64,000 nucleotides of DNA from Flavobacterium piscis (lineage in GTDB: Bacteria > Bacteroidota > Bacteroidia > Flavobacteriales > Flavobacteriaceae). The notes beneath the pieces are model-generated. The model was not told where the DNA came from. It did no database searches and saw nothing but the letters and a program-made list of their open reading frames with translations. The translations under genes were made by a program, and so were the position numbers. Below, in pieces: positions 32,839 through 40,478 of the stretch (its first letter is position 1; each line of letters begins with the position of its first letter). The stretch is taken from contig NZ_LVEN01000046.1 of NCBI RefSeq assembly GCF_001686925.1, positions 124,001 through 188,000 of the forward strand, given 5' to 3'.

Positions 32839-34392
32839 TTACAAATCAAATTTGATTCCTTGTGCCAAAGGTAAACTCGTTGTATAATTGATGGTATTGG
32901 TTTGACGGCGCATATAAATTTTCCAGGCATCAGATCCGGATTCACGTCCGCCTCCTGTTTCTTTTTCTCCTCCAAAAGCACCACCAATTTCAGCACCTGA
33001 AGTTCCGATGTTGACGTTTGCAATTCCGCAATCAGAGCCTACAACAGATAAAAATCTTTCGGCTTCACGTAAATTGTTGGTCATAATTGCTGATGATAAC
33101 CCTTGTCCTACTCCATTCTGAATCTCGATAGCATTATCAACATCTCCAGAATATTTAATTAAATATAAAACCGGAGCAAATGTTTCGTGTTGTACGATGG
33201 CGTATGAATTTTGAGCTTCGGCAATTGCCGGTTTTACATAACAGCCACTTTCATAACCTTCACCGGAAAGTACTCCGCCTTCAACCAAAATTTTCCCTCC
33301 TTCGGCAACAACTTTGTTTAAAGCTACAGCATACATTTCGACCGCGTGAGTATCAATTAGTGGTCCAACGTGATTGTTTTCATCAAGCGGATTCCCTATT
33401 CGTAATTGTTTGTAAGCTGCTACCAAAGCATCTTTTACTTTATCATAAATACTTTCGTGAATGATCAAGCGGCGCGTAGATGTACAGCGTTGTCCGGCAG
33501 TTCCTACTGCACCAAAAACAGCACCAATAACAGTCATTTTGATGTCAGCATCAGGAGTAACAATGATCGCATTATTTCCTCCAAGTTCTAATAATGATTT
33601 ACCTAAACGTCCCGCAACAGCTTGTGCAACGATTTTTCCCATTCTAGTAGAACCAGTTGCAGAAACTAACGGAATACGAGTATCAGCCGTCATTAATTCT
33701 CCTATTTTATAATCACCATTTATCAAACAAGAAATTCCCTCAGGAAGATTATTTTCCTTAATAACCTGAGCAATAATGTTTTGACATGCAATTCCGCAAA
33801 GTGGTGTTTTTTCAGAAGGTTTCCAAACGCAAACATCTCCCGAAATCCACGCTAAAGCAGTGTTCCACGACCAAACTGCCACCGGAAAGTTGAATGCCGA
33901 AATAATTCCAACTATTCCTAATGAATGATATTGTTCGTACATGCGATGTCCTGGTCTTTCTGAATGCATCGTTAATCCGTGCAATTGACGTGATAAACCA
34001 ACTGCAAAATCACAGATGTCGATCATTTCCTGAACTTCTCCATAACCCTCTTGCAATGATTTCCCCATTTCGTAAGAAACCAGTTTACCAAGCGCATCTT
34101 TATTTTCACGCAACTTTTGCCCAAACTGACGAACAATTTCTCCACGTTGTGGCGCAGGAATCAAACGGAAAGTTTTAAAAGCTGCTGTCGCTGATTGCAT
34201 TACTTTTTCGTAATCCTCAGGTGATGACATTTTTACCGAAGCAATTAGTTTCCCGTCAACTGGTGAAAAACTGTCTAGAATTTCTCCTGAAGAAAAGTTT
34301 TCTATTCCTGTTGATGTTCCTTCATTAATCAATTTGATGCCCAATTTTTCCAGAGCCTCATTCATTCCAAATTGCGATGCTATTGTTGTCAT
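32839..34392 (-). CDS. ALDH7-family aldehyde dehydrogenase (piperideine-6-carboxylate / aminoadipate-semialdehyde type)
   Basis: This 517-residue NAD-dependent aldehyde dehydrogenase resembles antiquitin (ALDH7). It has FNFPVAVWSWNTALAWISGD for the cofactor site, SLLELGGNNAIIV with the general base E269 and GTAGQRCTSTRRL with the nucleophile C303. ETFAPVLYLIKY and the C-terminal FGGEKETGGGRESGSDAWKIYMRRQT (seen as GGEKETGGGRESGSD) follow. The last stretch is characteristic of the ALDH7 group. Members oxidise alpha-aminoadipate semialdehyde in lysine breakdown or betaine aldehyde. The lysine route is the more likely one, but no other lysine catabolic gene is nearby. It is a monocistronic minus-strand unit. 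Confidence 0.88.
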   Translation of the reverse strand: MTTIASQFGMNEALEKLGIKLINEGTSTGIENFSSGEILDSFSPVDGKLIASVKMSSPEDYEKVMQSATAAFKTFRLIPAPQRGEIVRQFGQKLRENKDALGKLVSYEMGKSLQEGYGEVQEMIDICDFAVGLSRQLHGLTMHSERPGHRMYEQYHSLGIVGIISAFNFPVAVWSWNTALAWISGDVCVWKPSEKTPLCGIACQNIIAQVIKENNLPEGISCLINGDYKIGELMTADTRIPLVSATGSTRMGKIVAQAVAGRLGKSLLELGGNNAIIVTPDADIKMTVIGAVFGAVGTAGQRCTSTRRLIIHESIYDKVKDALVAAYKQLRIGNPLDENNHVGPLIDTHAVEMYAVALNKVVAEGGKILVEGGVLSGEGYESGCYVKPAIAEAQNSYAIVQHETFAPVLYLIKYSGDVDNAIEIQNGVGQGLSSAIMTNNLREAERFLSVVGSDCGIANVNIGTSGAEIGGAFGGEKETGGGRESGSDAWKIYMRRQTNTINYTTSLPLAQGIKFDL

Positions 34393-34428
34393 TGTAACTT
34401 TTTTAGTTAAAATTGTTATATTTTCATG

Positions 34429-34458
34429 TAAAGATATTATTTCGAGTTGAATTTCAAC
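34429..34458 (-). promoter_or_regulatory. Candidate promoter of the aldehyde dehydrogenase gene
   Basis: On the minus strand TATCTTTA lies about 37 bases before the ATG, with a TTG about 18 bases upstream. The TTG sits inside the palindrome GTTGAATTTCAAC (34446-34458), a possible operator. Confidence 0.35.
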
Positions 34459-34573
34459 CGAAGCAAATTGTTAAAATCAAGTAAATTTAGGATTAATAAA
34501 ACTCAAATAAAGAAATATGCTACAATTTATTCGTCTTAATTCAGGAACTTTGCAGCAACAAAATTATTTAAAT

Positions 34574-35533
34574 ATGTCTGTTTTCAATCGTCTTTTGATT
34601 TGTTTGGTTTTAATTTCTGCAAATGCATTTTCTCAAAAAGAACAAAAACCTGCTTTTCAGGTTGTTCCGCTAGGAATAAAAGGCGGAATCGACGAAAAAA
34701 ATCTTTCGGCATATTTAGTAGCACCAATAAATACGAATGATTTTATTGCTCTCGATGCCGGAACTATAAATGCCGGAATCGAAAAAGCGATCGAAAATAA
34801 AGTATTTAAAGTTTCGACAAGTGAAGTTTTACGAAAGTATATTAAAGGATATTTTATTTCTCACGCACATTTAGATCACGTTTCAGGATTGATTATCAAC
34901 TCCCCTGCCGATTCTTCAAAAACGGTTTACGCAACTGAAAAATGTATGGAAATGATGGAAAATCATTATTTTAATGATGAAACCTGGGCCAATTTTGGTG
35001 ATAAAGGTCCGGGAACTCCGTTAAAAAAATATCATTTTCAAACTTTAAATATTGGAGAAGAAACTCCAATTACCAATACTACGATGACTGCAAAAGCATT
35101 TCCGTTAAGTCATGTAAATCCGTTTGAGAGTACTGCTTTTTTGATTAAAAACGGAGAATCTTATGTGCTTTATTTAGGAGATACGGGACCGGATGCTGTA
35201 GAAAAAAGCGATAAACTGAAATCACTTTGGACAGCAATTGCGCCTCTTATAAAAAGTAAACAACTGAAAGGAATTTTTATCGAAGTTTCGTTCCCTAATG
35301 AACAACCGGATCAGTTTTTGTTTGGACATTTAACGCCAAATTATTTAATGAAAGAACTTCACACTTTAGAAGATTTATCAGGAAAAGGAACTTTGAAAGG
35401 TTTTAATATTATCGTGACACATTTGAAACCACCAACTAAAAATATCATCAAACTGAAAGCACAATTGCAAAAGCAAAACGATCTTGGATTGAAAATTATT
35501 TATCCGGAACAAGGAAAAAAGTTTGAGTTGTAG
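34574..35533 (+). CDS. Exported class II cyclic-nucleotide phosphodiesterase-like metallo-hydrolase
   Basis: From ATG 34574 the protein has 319 residues and a signal peptide (MSVFNRLLICLVLISANAFS) followed by QKEQ. The motif SHAHLDHVSGL (H97, H99, D101, H102) is an exact match to the class II cAMP phosphodiesterase signature HxHLDHxxGL of the PDE1/CpdP type within the metallo-beta-lactamase fold. Other metal-site pieces are FPLSHVNPFES, YLGDTGPDA and the late IVTHLKPP. It should hydrolyse 3',5'-cyclic nucleotides or a similar phosphodiester in the periplasm. The natural substrate is uncertain. The longer frame from 34517 would place 19 polar residues before the signal peptide and is not used. 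Confidence 0.82.
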   Translation: MSVFNRLLICLVLISANAFSQKEQKPAFQVVPLGIKGGIDEKNLSAYLVAPINTNDFIALDAGTINAGIEKAIENKVFKVSTSEVLRKYIKGYFISHAHLDHVSGLIINSPADSSKTVYATEKCMEMMENHYFNDETWANFGDKGPGTPLKKYHFQTLNIGEETPITNTTMTAKAFPLSHVNPFESTAFLIKNGESYVLYLGDTGPDAVEKSDKLKSLWTAIAPLIKSKQLKGIFIEVSFPNEQPDQFLFGHLTPNYLMKELHTLEDLSGKGTLKGFNIIVTHLKPPTKNIIKLKAQLQKQNDLGLKIIYPEQGKKFEL

Positions 35534-35734
35534 TTTTTTAAGTCACATATTATATTCTCATTTTTGTCATTCTGAGGAACGAAGAATCTCCGCAAGTTAC
35601 TCGCCAAAGATTGGCACTTTACATGATGTCTGCCACCTTTGCCAAAGTTTAAAACTTTGACAAAGTTTTACGCGCTTTAAGAGATAGCTAGAATAACTGT
35701 CAAATCTTAAACTTCATTTTGAAAACTAATGCCC
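35534..35734. other. Intergenic repeat-rich region
   Basis: Of the 365 bases between the phosphodiesterase and dioxygenase genes, this part holds GTCATTCTGAGGAACGAAG-type sequence (35568-35590). I recognise this as a dispersed repeat common in Bacteroidota genomes. It also holds inverted CCAAAGTTT / AAACTTTG words (35641-35664). No open frame of note is present. Confidence 0.55.
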
Positions 35735-35814
35735 TAGCCCCGATAGAAGTGGAAATCCTTTTTCTGGCTTCTTTAGCCAGGAAAAGATTGAAACGGATAG
35801 CGGGAAATAGCTCC
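35735..35814 (+). ncRNA. Candidate structured RNA, copy 2 (Flavo-1-like)
   Basis: This copy has the conserved words CCCCGATAGAAG and CGGATAGCGGG, with outer pairing AGC-GCT and CCCG-CGGG. The inner hairpin is long (about 35753-35789, arms CTTTTTCTGGCT / AGCCAGGAAAAG). Compared with copy 1 at 22322-22394, the outer helix differs at paired positions in a compensating way. The strand is assigned from the similarity to copy 1. The element could also act from the other strand. Confidence 0.55.
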
Positions 35815-35865
35815 TAAAAACTAAAATTTCAAAGACTTTAATTGCTAATTGCTAATATTATAATA

Positions 35866-35892
35866 CCTAACAGGTTTTAAAAACCTGTTAGG
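35866..35892 (-). terminator. Hairpin after the 3-hydroxyanthranilate dioxygenase gene
   Basis: A perfect 12-bp stem (cctaacaggttt / aaacctgttagg, 35866-35877 and 35881-35892) with a three-base loop lies just beyond the minus-strand stop. The following T run is weak, so termination is probable but not certain. Confidence 0.5.
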
Positions 35893-35898
35893 ATATGT

Positions 35899-36438
35899 TT
35901 ATTTCTTCGCGACAAATCTAGGATCAGATTCCATTACGGTTCCGCAATTTTCGCAGGTTCTTAACTCTTCAGAATTATAGAAATGTTCGAAATGTGGCAG
36001 GAAATCTTTTTCGATATTATGCAATTCAAAAAATACTTCGTAGAGTTTATGATTGCAATTATCGCAATGCCAAAGCAATCCGTCAGTATATCCTTTTCCG
36101 GCACGTTTGCGTTCGATTACTAAGCCAATAGAACCTTCTGAACGAACTGGAGAATGTGGAACTTTAGCTGGATGAAGATACATATCTCCGGCATTTAATT
36201 CCATTTCCTTACGTTCGCCATCTTCCTGAATTACGACTTTTATGCTTCCTTCGAGTTGGTAAAAAAGCTCCTCGGTTTCGTTATAATGGTAATCTTTTCG
36301 GGCATTTGGCCCCGCTACAATCATTACAATATAATCGCCGGAATCAACATAGAGATTTTTATTCCCTACTGGCGGTTTAAGTAAATGACGGTTTTCGTCA
36401 ATCCATTTAGTAAGGTTGAAAGGTTTTGCTATTGACAT
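35899..36438 (-). CDS. nbaC: 3-hydroxyanthranilate 3,4-dioxygenase
   Basis: This 179-residue cupin enzyme opens the ring of 3-hydroxyanthranilate with O2 in tryptophan/kynurenine catabolism. Its product can also cyclise to quinolinate for NAD synthesis. The residue numbers match the bacterial enzyme as I know it: substrate-binding R47, iron ligands H51, E57 and H95. The C-terminal rubredoxin-like site has C125, C128 (HCDNCN), C162 and C165 (TCENCG), which marks the bacterial type. No other kynurenine gene is adjacent. The cytoplasmic location is inferred from the lack of a signal peptide. Confidence 0.95.
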   Translation of the reverse strand: MSIAKPFNLTKWIDENRHLLKPPVGNKNLYVDSGDYIVMIVAGPNARKDYHYNETEELFYQLEGSIKVVIQEDGERKEMELNAGDMYLHPAKVPHSPVRSEGSIGLVIERKRAGKGYTDGLLWHCDNCNHKLYEVFFELHNIEKDFLPHFEHFYNSEELRTCENCGTVMESDPRFVAKK

Positions 36439-36485
36439 ATTTACTGATACTGAGTTTCTATGAAGCTAAGTTAAGGAAAAGTTTC

Positions 36486-36539
36486 CAGTCGCAGTCTCAG
36501 TTTTCAGTCGCAAAATTCTGAAAACTGAGACTGCGACTG
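36486..36539. repeat. Perfect 22-bp inverted repeat
   Basis: Arms 36486-36507 and 36518-36539 are exact reverse complements separated by ten bases. Four further pairs form after one mismatch. The arms are built of CAGTCGCAG and CTCAGTTTTCAG words. It fills the spacer between two minus-strand genes. There is no T run, so it is not an ordinary terminator. Confidence 0.9.
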
Positions 36540-36555
36540 AAAACTATAAGTACGA

Positions 36556-37653
36556 CTATTTCATCTCTTTTATCAAATAAATATAAACGGGGAAATGATC
36601 GCTAAAACCAACCTCGGTCAAACTATGTCGTAAGGGATATCCCTTGTATTGTCCGGAAGTCGTAATAAGAAAGGGTTTGCTAAAAATACCGGCTTTCCAA
36701 AATTTAAAGGTCGAAAAATCAGATTTTATAAGGGATTCTGTAATGATAATCTGGTCGAAAATGTCCCATGAATCTCTAAAAGCGATCGTTCCCATGCCTT
36801 TATTTGCCAGTTCTTCAAACGGATTAAATGTACCAAATTCGGGAACTTCATTTTTTTTAGCCTTTGCCCCTAAAGCTATTTTTACACTTCGGTTAAACGG
36901 GCCGTCGTTTAAATCACCCATTGTTATGACTTTTGCATTGGGATTTATTTGTTGTAAAGAATCGATAATTTTTCTGTTTAAATTTCCTGCTGCTTCGCGA
37001 AACGGACTGCTTTTCTTTTCTCCGCCCGATCTCGATGGCCAGTGATTGACAATAATATGGATTTCCTCGCCTTCAAGAAAACCAGTTATCAAAAGCTGAT
37101 CTCTTGTAAAAATCCGGTTGTTGTTGGCTGTCTTTATTTCGATTTCATCATCTGTTTCTTCTTTCTTTTCGTCTGCAATGGTATTATTTTTATAGATATA
37201 TAAAGGAATATTCGAATAAGAAGTGGGCCTGAAATATTTTTTTTGATAGAGTAATGCAACATCGATTCCACGTTTGTCCGGAGAATCAAAGTGAATGATT
37301 CCGTAGTCGAGATGCTGTAATTTGGGTTCCTTGATTAAGTCTTCGAGAACACCTCGATTTTCGATTTCAGAACCGCCAATTATTGTTGGTGCATTAGGAT
37401 TTTCGGGTGTTCCTATTGCTGACAAAACTCTGGAAAGATTTTTTAGTTTCTGTTCGTACTTTTCTCTGGTCCAGTGTTGTGCTCCGTTTGGTGTCCATTC
37501 GTCATCATGGGTTGCAGGATCATTTATCGTGTCGAAAAGATTTTCGAAATTATAAAATGCCACGGTATGAATGGTATACTTTTTTGACTGTGCCTGTGAA
37601 ACCGAAAGAAAAAACAGCGCAATAATATATACCTGAAATCTAAAAATCTTCAT
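36556..37653 (-). CDS. Exported endonuclease/exonuclease/phosphatase-fold protein
   Basis: This 365-residue protein has a signal peptide (MKIFRFQVYIIALFFLSVSQAQ). The EEP fold (DNase I-like) is shown by FYNFENLFDTIND (N35, E37), GGSEIENRGVL (metal Glu E96), DKRGIDVALLY, IVNHWPSRSGG, MGDLNDGPFN and the final FSDHFPVYI. All parts of the active site are present, so it is probably a secreted or periplasmic nuclease or phosphodiesterase. The substrate is unknown. Such proteins could release phosphate and nucleotides from extracellular DNA. Confidence 0.85.
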   Translation of the reverse strand: MKIFRFQVYIIALFFLSVSQAQSKKYTIHTVAFYNFENLFDTINDPATHDDEWTPNGAQHWTREKYEQKLKNLSRVLSAIGTPENPNAPTIIGGSEIENRGVLEDLIKEPKLQHLDYGIIHFDSPDKRGIDVALLYQKKYFRPTSYSNIPLYIYKNNTIADEKKEETDDEIEIKTANNNRIFTRDQLLITGFLEGEEIHIIVNHWPSRSGGEKKSSPFREAAGNLNRKIIDSLQQINPNAKVITMGDLNDGPFNRSVKIALGAKAKKNEVPEFGTFNPFEELANKGMGTIAFRDSWDIFDQIIITESLIKSDFSTFKFWKAGIFSKPFLITTSGQYKGYPLRHSLTEVGFSDHFPVYIYLIKEMK

Positions 37654-37736
37654 GAACTTAGTATTTTAAAAAGTTCAATTTAGGCAAATTAATCTATTTG
37701 TAAGATTTTTCTAATTATTTTATTTTTTAAAATTTC

Positions 37737-37744
37737 TATATTTG
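37737..37744 (+). promoter_or_regulatory. -7 element before the LD-carboxypeptidase gene
   Basis: TATATTTG matches TAnnTTTG exactly, 33 bases before the ATG at 37777. No -33 TTG is at the standard distance. Confidence 0.45.
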
Positions 37745-37776
37745 TTTATCATTAATACTGAAGTAGAAAAGAAACC

Positions 37777-38781
37777 ATGAACATGAGCCCAAACCAATAC
37801 TTAAAGAAGCACTTTGCCTGTTGTAAATTCATATTCCTTATTTTTACTTTGCATTCATTCACTTGTCAATCACAACAAAACATGATCACACCACCTTATT
37901 TACAAAAAGGAGATACCGTAGCCATTTTAGCAACTGCCAGAAAAAATATCGACGATAACTTAAAACCTACCATAGATTTATTAAAAAGCTGGGGATTAGA
38001 AGCGGTTGTGGGAACCTCAATTGGACTCGATTTTAATCAATTGGCGGGAACTGATGAACAACGTGCTGCAGATTTCCAACATCAGTTGGACAATCCCAAT
38101 ATCAAAGCAATTTGGTGTGTTCGCGGCGGATATGGAACCGTGAGAATGATTGATCTTTTAGATTTTACTAAATTTAAACAACACCCAAAATGGGTTATTG
38201 GTTTTAGCGACGTAACGGTTTTGCACAATCATTTAAATACAATGGGTTATAAATCTATTCATGGTATTATGCCCGTTACGATTCCGCGTGCAACTCCGGC
38301 TGCCATTAGCTCAATGAAAGCGAGTTTGTTTGGCGAACCGCTATCTTATACTGTCGCTCCGGATAAAATGAACCGTTTTGGTAAAGCAACCGGAGAATTG
38401 GTAGGCGGTAACTTGTCTATCTTATATAGTTTGTTAGGATCACCATCGGCTATTGACTGCAAGGATAAAATTTTATTTATCGAGGATTTAGATGAATATT
38501 TATATCATATCGATCGCATGATGATCAATTTAAGGCGTAATGGATGCATTGAAAACCTAAAAGGAATCATCGTTGGCGGAATGACCAAAATGAAAGACAA
38601 CGAAGTGCCATGGGGGAAAAATGCAGTCGAAATTATTGATGATGTAACCAAAAAATATAATATTCCCGTTATCTTCAATTTCCCGGCCGGCCATATTCAG
38701 GACAACAGAGCGCTTATTATGGGAAATACAATTTCGATTGATGTTAATGAAACCGGTAGTACCGTTTCTTTTCAAAAATAA
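37777..38781 (+). CDS. ldcA: LD-carboxypeptidase (peptidase S66)
   Basis: This 334-residue serine peptidase cuts the terminal D-Ala from murein tetrapeptides during cell-wall recycling. The nucleophile is S144 in IGFSDVTVL, with E236 in LFIEDLDE and H306 in PAGHIQDN. CVRGGYGTVRM is a family block. Unlike the cytoplasmic E. coli LdcA, it has an N-terminal hydrophobic segment (CKFIFLIFTLHSFTC, about 16-30), so it is probably exported or membrane-attached. The ATG at 37783 is an equally possible start. It is a single-gene unit followed by a GCAAAG repeat. Confidence 0.9.
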   Translation: MNMSPNQYLKKHFACCKFIFLIFTLHSFTCQSQQNMITPPYLQKGDTVAILATARKNIDDNLKPTIDLLKSWGLEAVVGTSIGLDFNQLAGTDEQRAADFQHQLDNPNIKAIWCVRGGYGTVRMIDLLDFTKFKQHPKWVIGFSDVTVLHNHLNTMGYKSIHGIMPVTIPRATPAAISSMKASLFGEPLSYTVAPDKMNRFGKATGELVGGNLSILYSLLGSPSAIDCKDKILFIEDLDEYLYHIDRMMINLRRNGCIENLKGIIVGGMTKMKDNEVPWGKNAVEIIDDVTKKYNIPVIFNFPAGHIQDNRALIMGNTISIDVNETGSTVSFQK

Positions 38782-38837
38782 TAATTTCTCGTTTTCTTCT
38801 AATTAAGAAGAATCCAAATACCACATAAAAATCTCGT

Positions 38838-38889
38838 AAAGACGCAAAGTCGCAAAGTTTTATTTAATTCTTTGCGACTTTGCGTCTTT
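38838..38889. repeat. GCAAAG-word palindromic repeat, copy 2
   Basis: A perfect 20-bp inverted repeat (38838-38857 / 38870-38889) with a 12-base spacer is composed of GACGCAAAGTCGCAAAG-type words. It is a single-palindrome member of the family at 10725, 41101 and 57266. It lies between the LD-carboxypeptidase and yraN genes. Confidence 0.85.
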
Positions 38890-38938
38890 GCGTGCAAAAC
38901 AAACTCATAACTATTAACTCAAAACTCATAACTTAAAA

Positions 38939-39310
38939 GTGGCTGAACACAATGAACTTGGAAAAAAAGGGGAAGAACTGGCCGTAGAATTTCTTCGGAA
39001 AGAAGGGTATAAAATTTTAGATCGAAATTGGACTTTTCAAAAAGCCGAAATTGATATTATAGCACAAAAAGAATCTATTTTAGCCATCGTCGAAGTAAAA
39101 ACAAGATCGAGTTTAGATTTTGGTGCTCCACAAGATTTTGTGAAACCAAAAAAGATTCAACTTCTGATAAAAGCAGTAAATGCCTACATAAACGATAGGG
39201 AAAAGGATTTTTGTGATGATTTAAATATAAGATTTGACATCATAGCCATCCATAAAAATGGCGAAACATTTGCAATTGAACATCTTACAGATGCTTTTTA
39301 TCATTTTTAA
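38939..39310 (+). CDS. YraN / UPF0102 family endonuclease-like protein
   Basis: This 123-residue protein starts with GTG at 38939 (MAEHNELGKKGEELAVEFL). It has the PD-(D/E)XK-type core: E-rich first helix, KAEIDIIAQKE, then LAIVEVKTRSSLDFG with the metal-binding residues D and ExK. Proteins of this family are widespread and predicted to act on Holliday junctions or other DNA. The function is unproven. No ATG gives the conserved N-terminus, so GTG is the best start. Confidence 0.88.
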   Translation: MAEHNELGKKGEELAVEFLRKEGYKILDRNWTFQKAEIDIIAQKESILAIVEVKTRSSLDFGAPQDFVKPKKIQLLIKAVNAYINDREKDFCDDLNIRFDIIAIHKNGETFAIEHLTDAFYHF

Positions 39311-39330
39311 CATAATTTTTTATTGTTATA

Positions 39331-39362
39331 TTTGTAACAAATTGTTTTTTTATTTATATTTG
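39331..39362 (+). promoter_or_regulatory. Promoter of the ACT-like protein gene
   Basis: TTTG (39331-39334) and TATATTTG (39355-39362) with a 20-base gap match the Bacteroidota promoter at every fixed position. Confidence 0.6.
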
Positions 39363-39431
39363 CAGGAATTTATAACATCCCCTATTAACTAAACCACACA
39401 ATTAAGTTACAAAAAAAAAAGAAAAAAAATT

Positions 39432-40088
39432 ATGAAAACCGTTTCTTCAATCGTCGAAAATTACATCAAAACAAAACCTTTTTTATTAAATGCGCTATCG
39501 CTTGGAATCATCAACCTGACGTCGCTTTCACGGAACATTATGACCGAATTAGAAAGTGAATTTGGCAAAGAGGTGAAACAAGGTGCTGTTGTAATGTCGT
39601 TGAAACGACTCACGGAAGAATTAGATTTTAAACTGAACCATAAAATCAATAAAGTAATTAAGAATATTGGTGAAATTACGGTTCGCTCTGAATTGACGGA
39701 TTACACTTTTGCAGCTTCTGAAACGGTTTTAAACAAACAAGCTGATTTAATTTCTGATATTAATGCTTTATCTGATATTTTTTACACCTCATCTCGTGGT
39801 GTAAACGAGACCAATATTGTGGTTAGCAGCAGTGTAAATCATTTGGTTGAAAAACATTTTATGCGCGAAAAACTAATTCAGAAATTAGATAATCTCGCTT
39901 CGATAACAGTAAAATTACCGAAAGAAAACATTGTTGTTCCTGGTATTTACTACTTCATTTTTCAACGTTTGGCATGGGAAGGAATTATTATTAATGAAGT
40001 AATTTCGACTTCAAATGAATTCACCATTTTAGTGGGAGAAGACCAGGTTGATGTTGCTTTTAAAGTAATTAAAGACCTGAAAAACTAA
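39432..40088 (+). CDS. ACT-domain-like protein of unknown function
   Basis: This 218-residue protein has no signal peptide. The N-terminal 60 residues (NLTSLSRNIMTELESEFGKEV, then GAVVMSLKRLTEEL) look like a winged-helix region. The middle (about 75-150) is beta-rich. The C-terminal ~55 residues (VPGIYYFIFQRLAWEGIIINEVISTSNEFTILV) resemble an ACT domain of the aspartate-kinase type, with a pattern like GVMARIFEALAEAGI. There is no kinase domain, so an 'aspartate kinase' label would be misleading. It may be an amino-acid-responsive regulator, but that is inference. It has its own strong promoter and terminator. Confidence 0.7.
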   Translation: MKTVSSIVENYIKTKPFLLNALSLGIINLTSLSRNIMTELESEFGKEVKQGAVVMSLKRLTEELDFKLNHKINKVIKNIGEITVRSELTDYTFAASETVLNKQADLISDINALSDIFYTSSRGVNETNIVVSSSVNHLVEKHFMREKLIQKLDNLASITVKLPKENIVVPGIYYFIFQRLAWEGIIINEVISTSNEFTILVGEDQVDVAFKVIKDLKN

Positions 40089-40129
40089 TAAATTTTTTAA
40101 ATCACAAAATCAGTACGATTCGTTATACT

Positions 40130-40173
40130 ATCCTTTTATCTTTCTTCCTCAGAAAGGTAAAAGGATTTTTTTT
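40130..40173 (+). terminator. Terminator after the ACT-like gene
   Basis: A 16-bp stem with one G-U pair (40130-40145 / 40151-40166) and a five-base loop is followed by TTTTTTT. Confidence 0.88.
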
Positions 40174-40478
40174 GCACTTTAATTATGAAATCATCATTAT
40201 CTACAGATACAAATAAGAATATTCGCAATAAATATTGATCTGAATAATTAATTTTAAAAATATAAGTCAAAAACATATTGAACTGATAAAAAGCGCGTTA
40301 CCATTGACTTTACTGGTATTCAGCATAATTTTTATTAAAAAAAATAGAATTAAGTTTTTTTTAATAAAAATTGTTGCGAATAATATTTTTATATATTTGC
40401 TAACCCATCAGCAAATTAGAGTATCAATTTTGATAGTATCATAATATAATTAGATTTAAATAAGGACTAATTAAATTA
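40174..40478 (+). other. Intergenic region upstream of the FecI-type sigma gene
   Basis: These 305 AT-rich bases have no gene. They contain a perfect 18-bp inverted repeat (40327-40344 / 40355-40372) and a promoter whose TTG overlaps its right arm. Confidence 0.75.
40327..40399 (+). promoter_or_regulatory. 18-bp inverted repeat overlapping the sigma-factor promoter
   Basis: The arms AATTTTTATTAAAAAAAA (40327-40344) and its exact complement (40355-40372) are ten bases apart. TTG at 40371-40373 and TATATTTG at 40392-40399, with an 18-base gap, form the promoter. The repeat's right arm ends within the TTG. It could be an operator or, as RNA, a hairpin without a usual terminator tail. Confidence 0.55.

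Noticed and set aside
39432..40088. Aspartate kinase
   Set aside because: Only an ACT-like C-terminus is present. The kinase domain and its motifs are absent.
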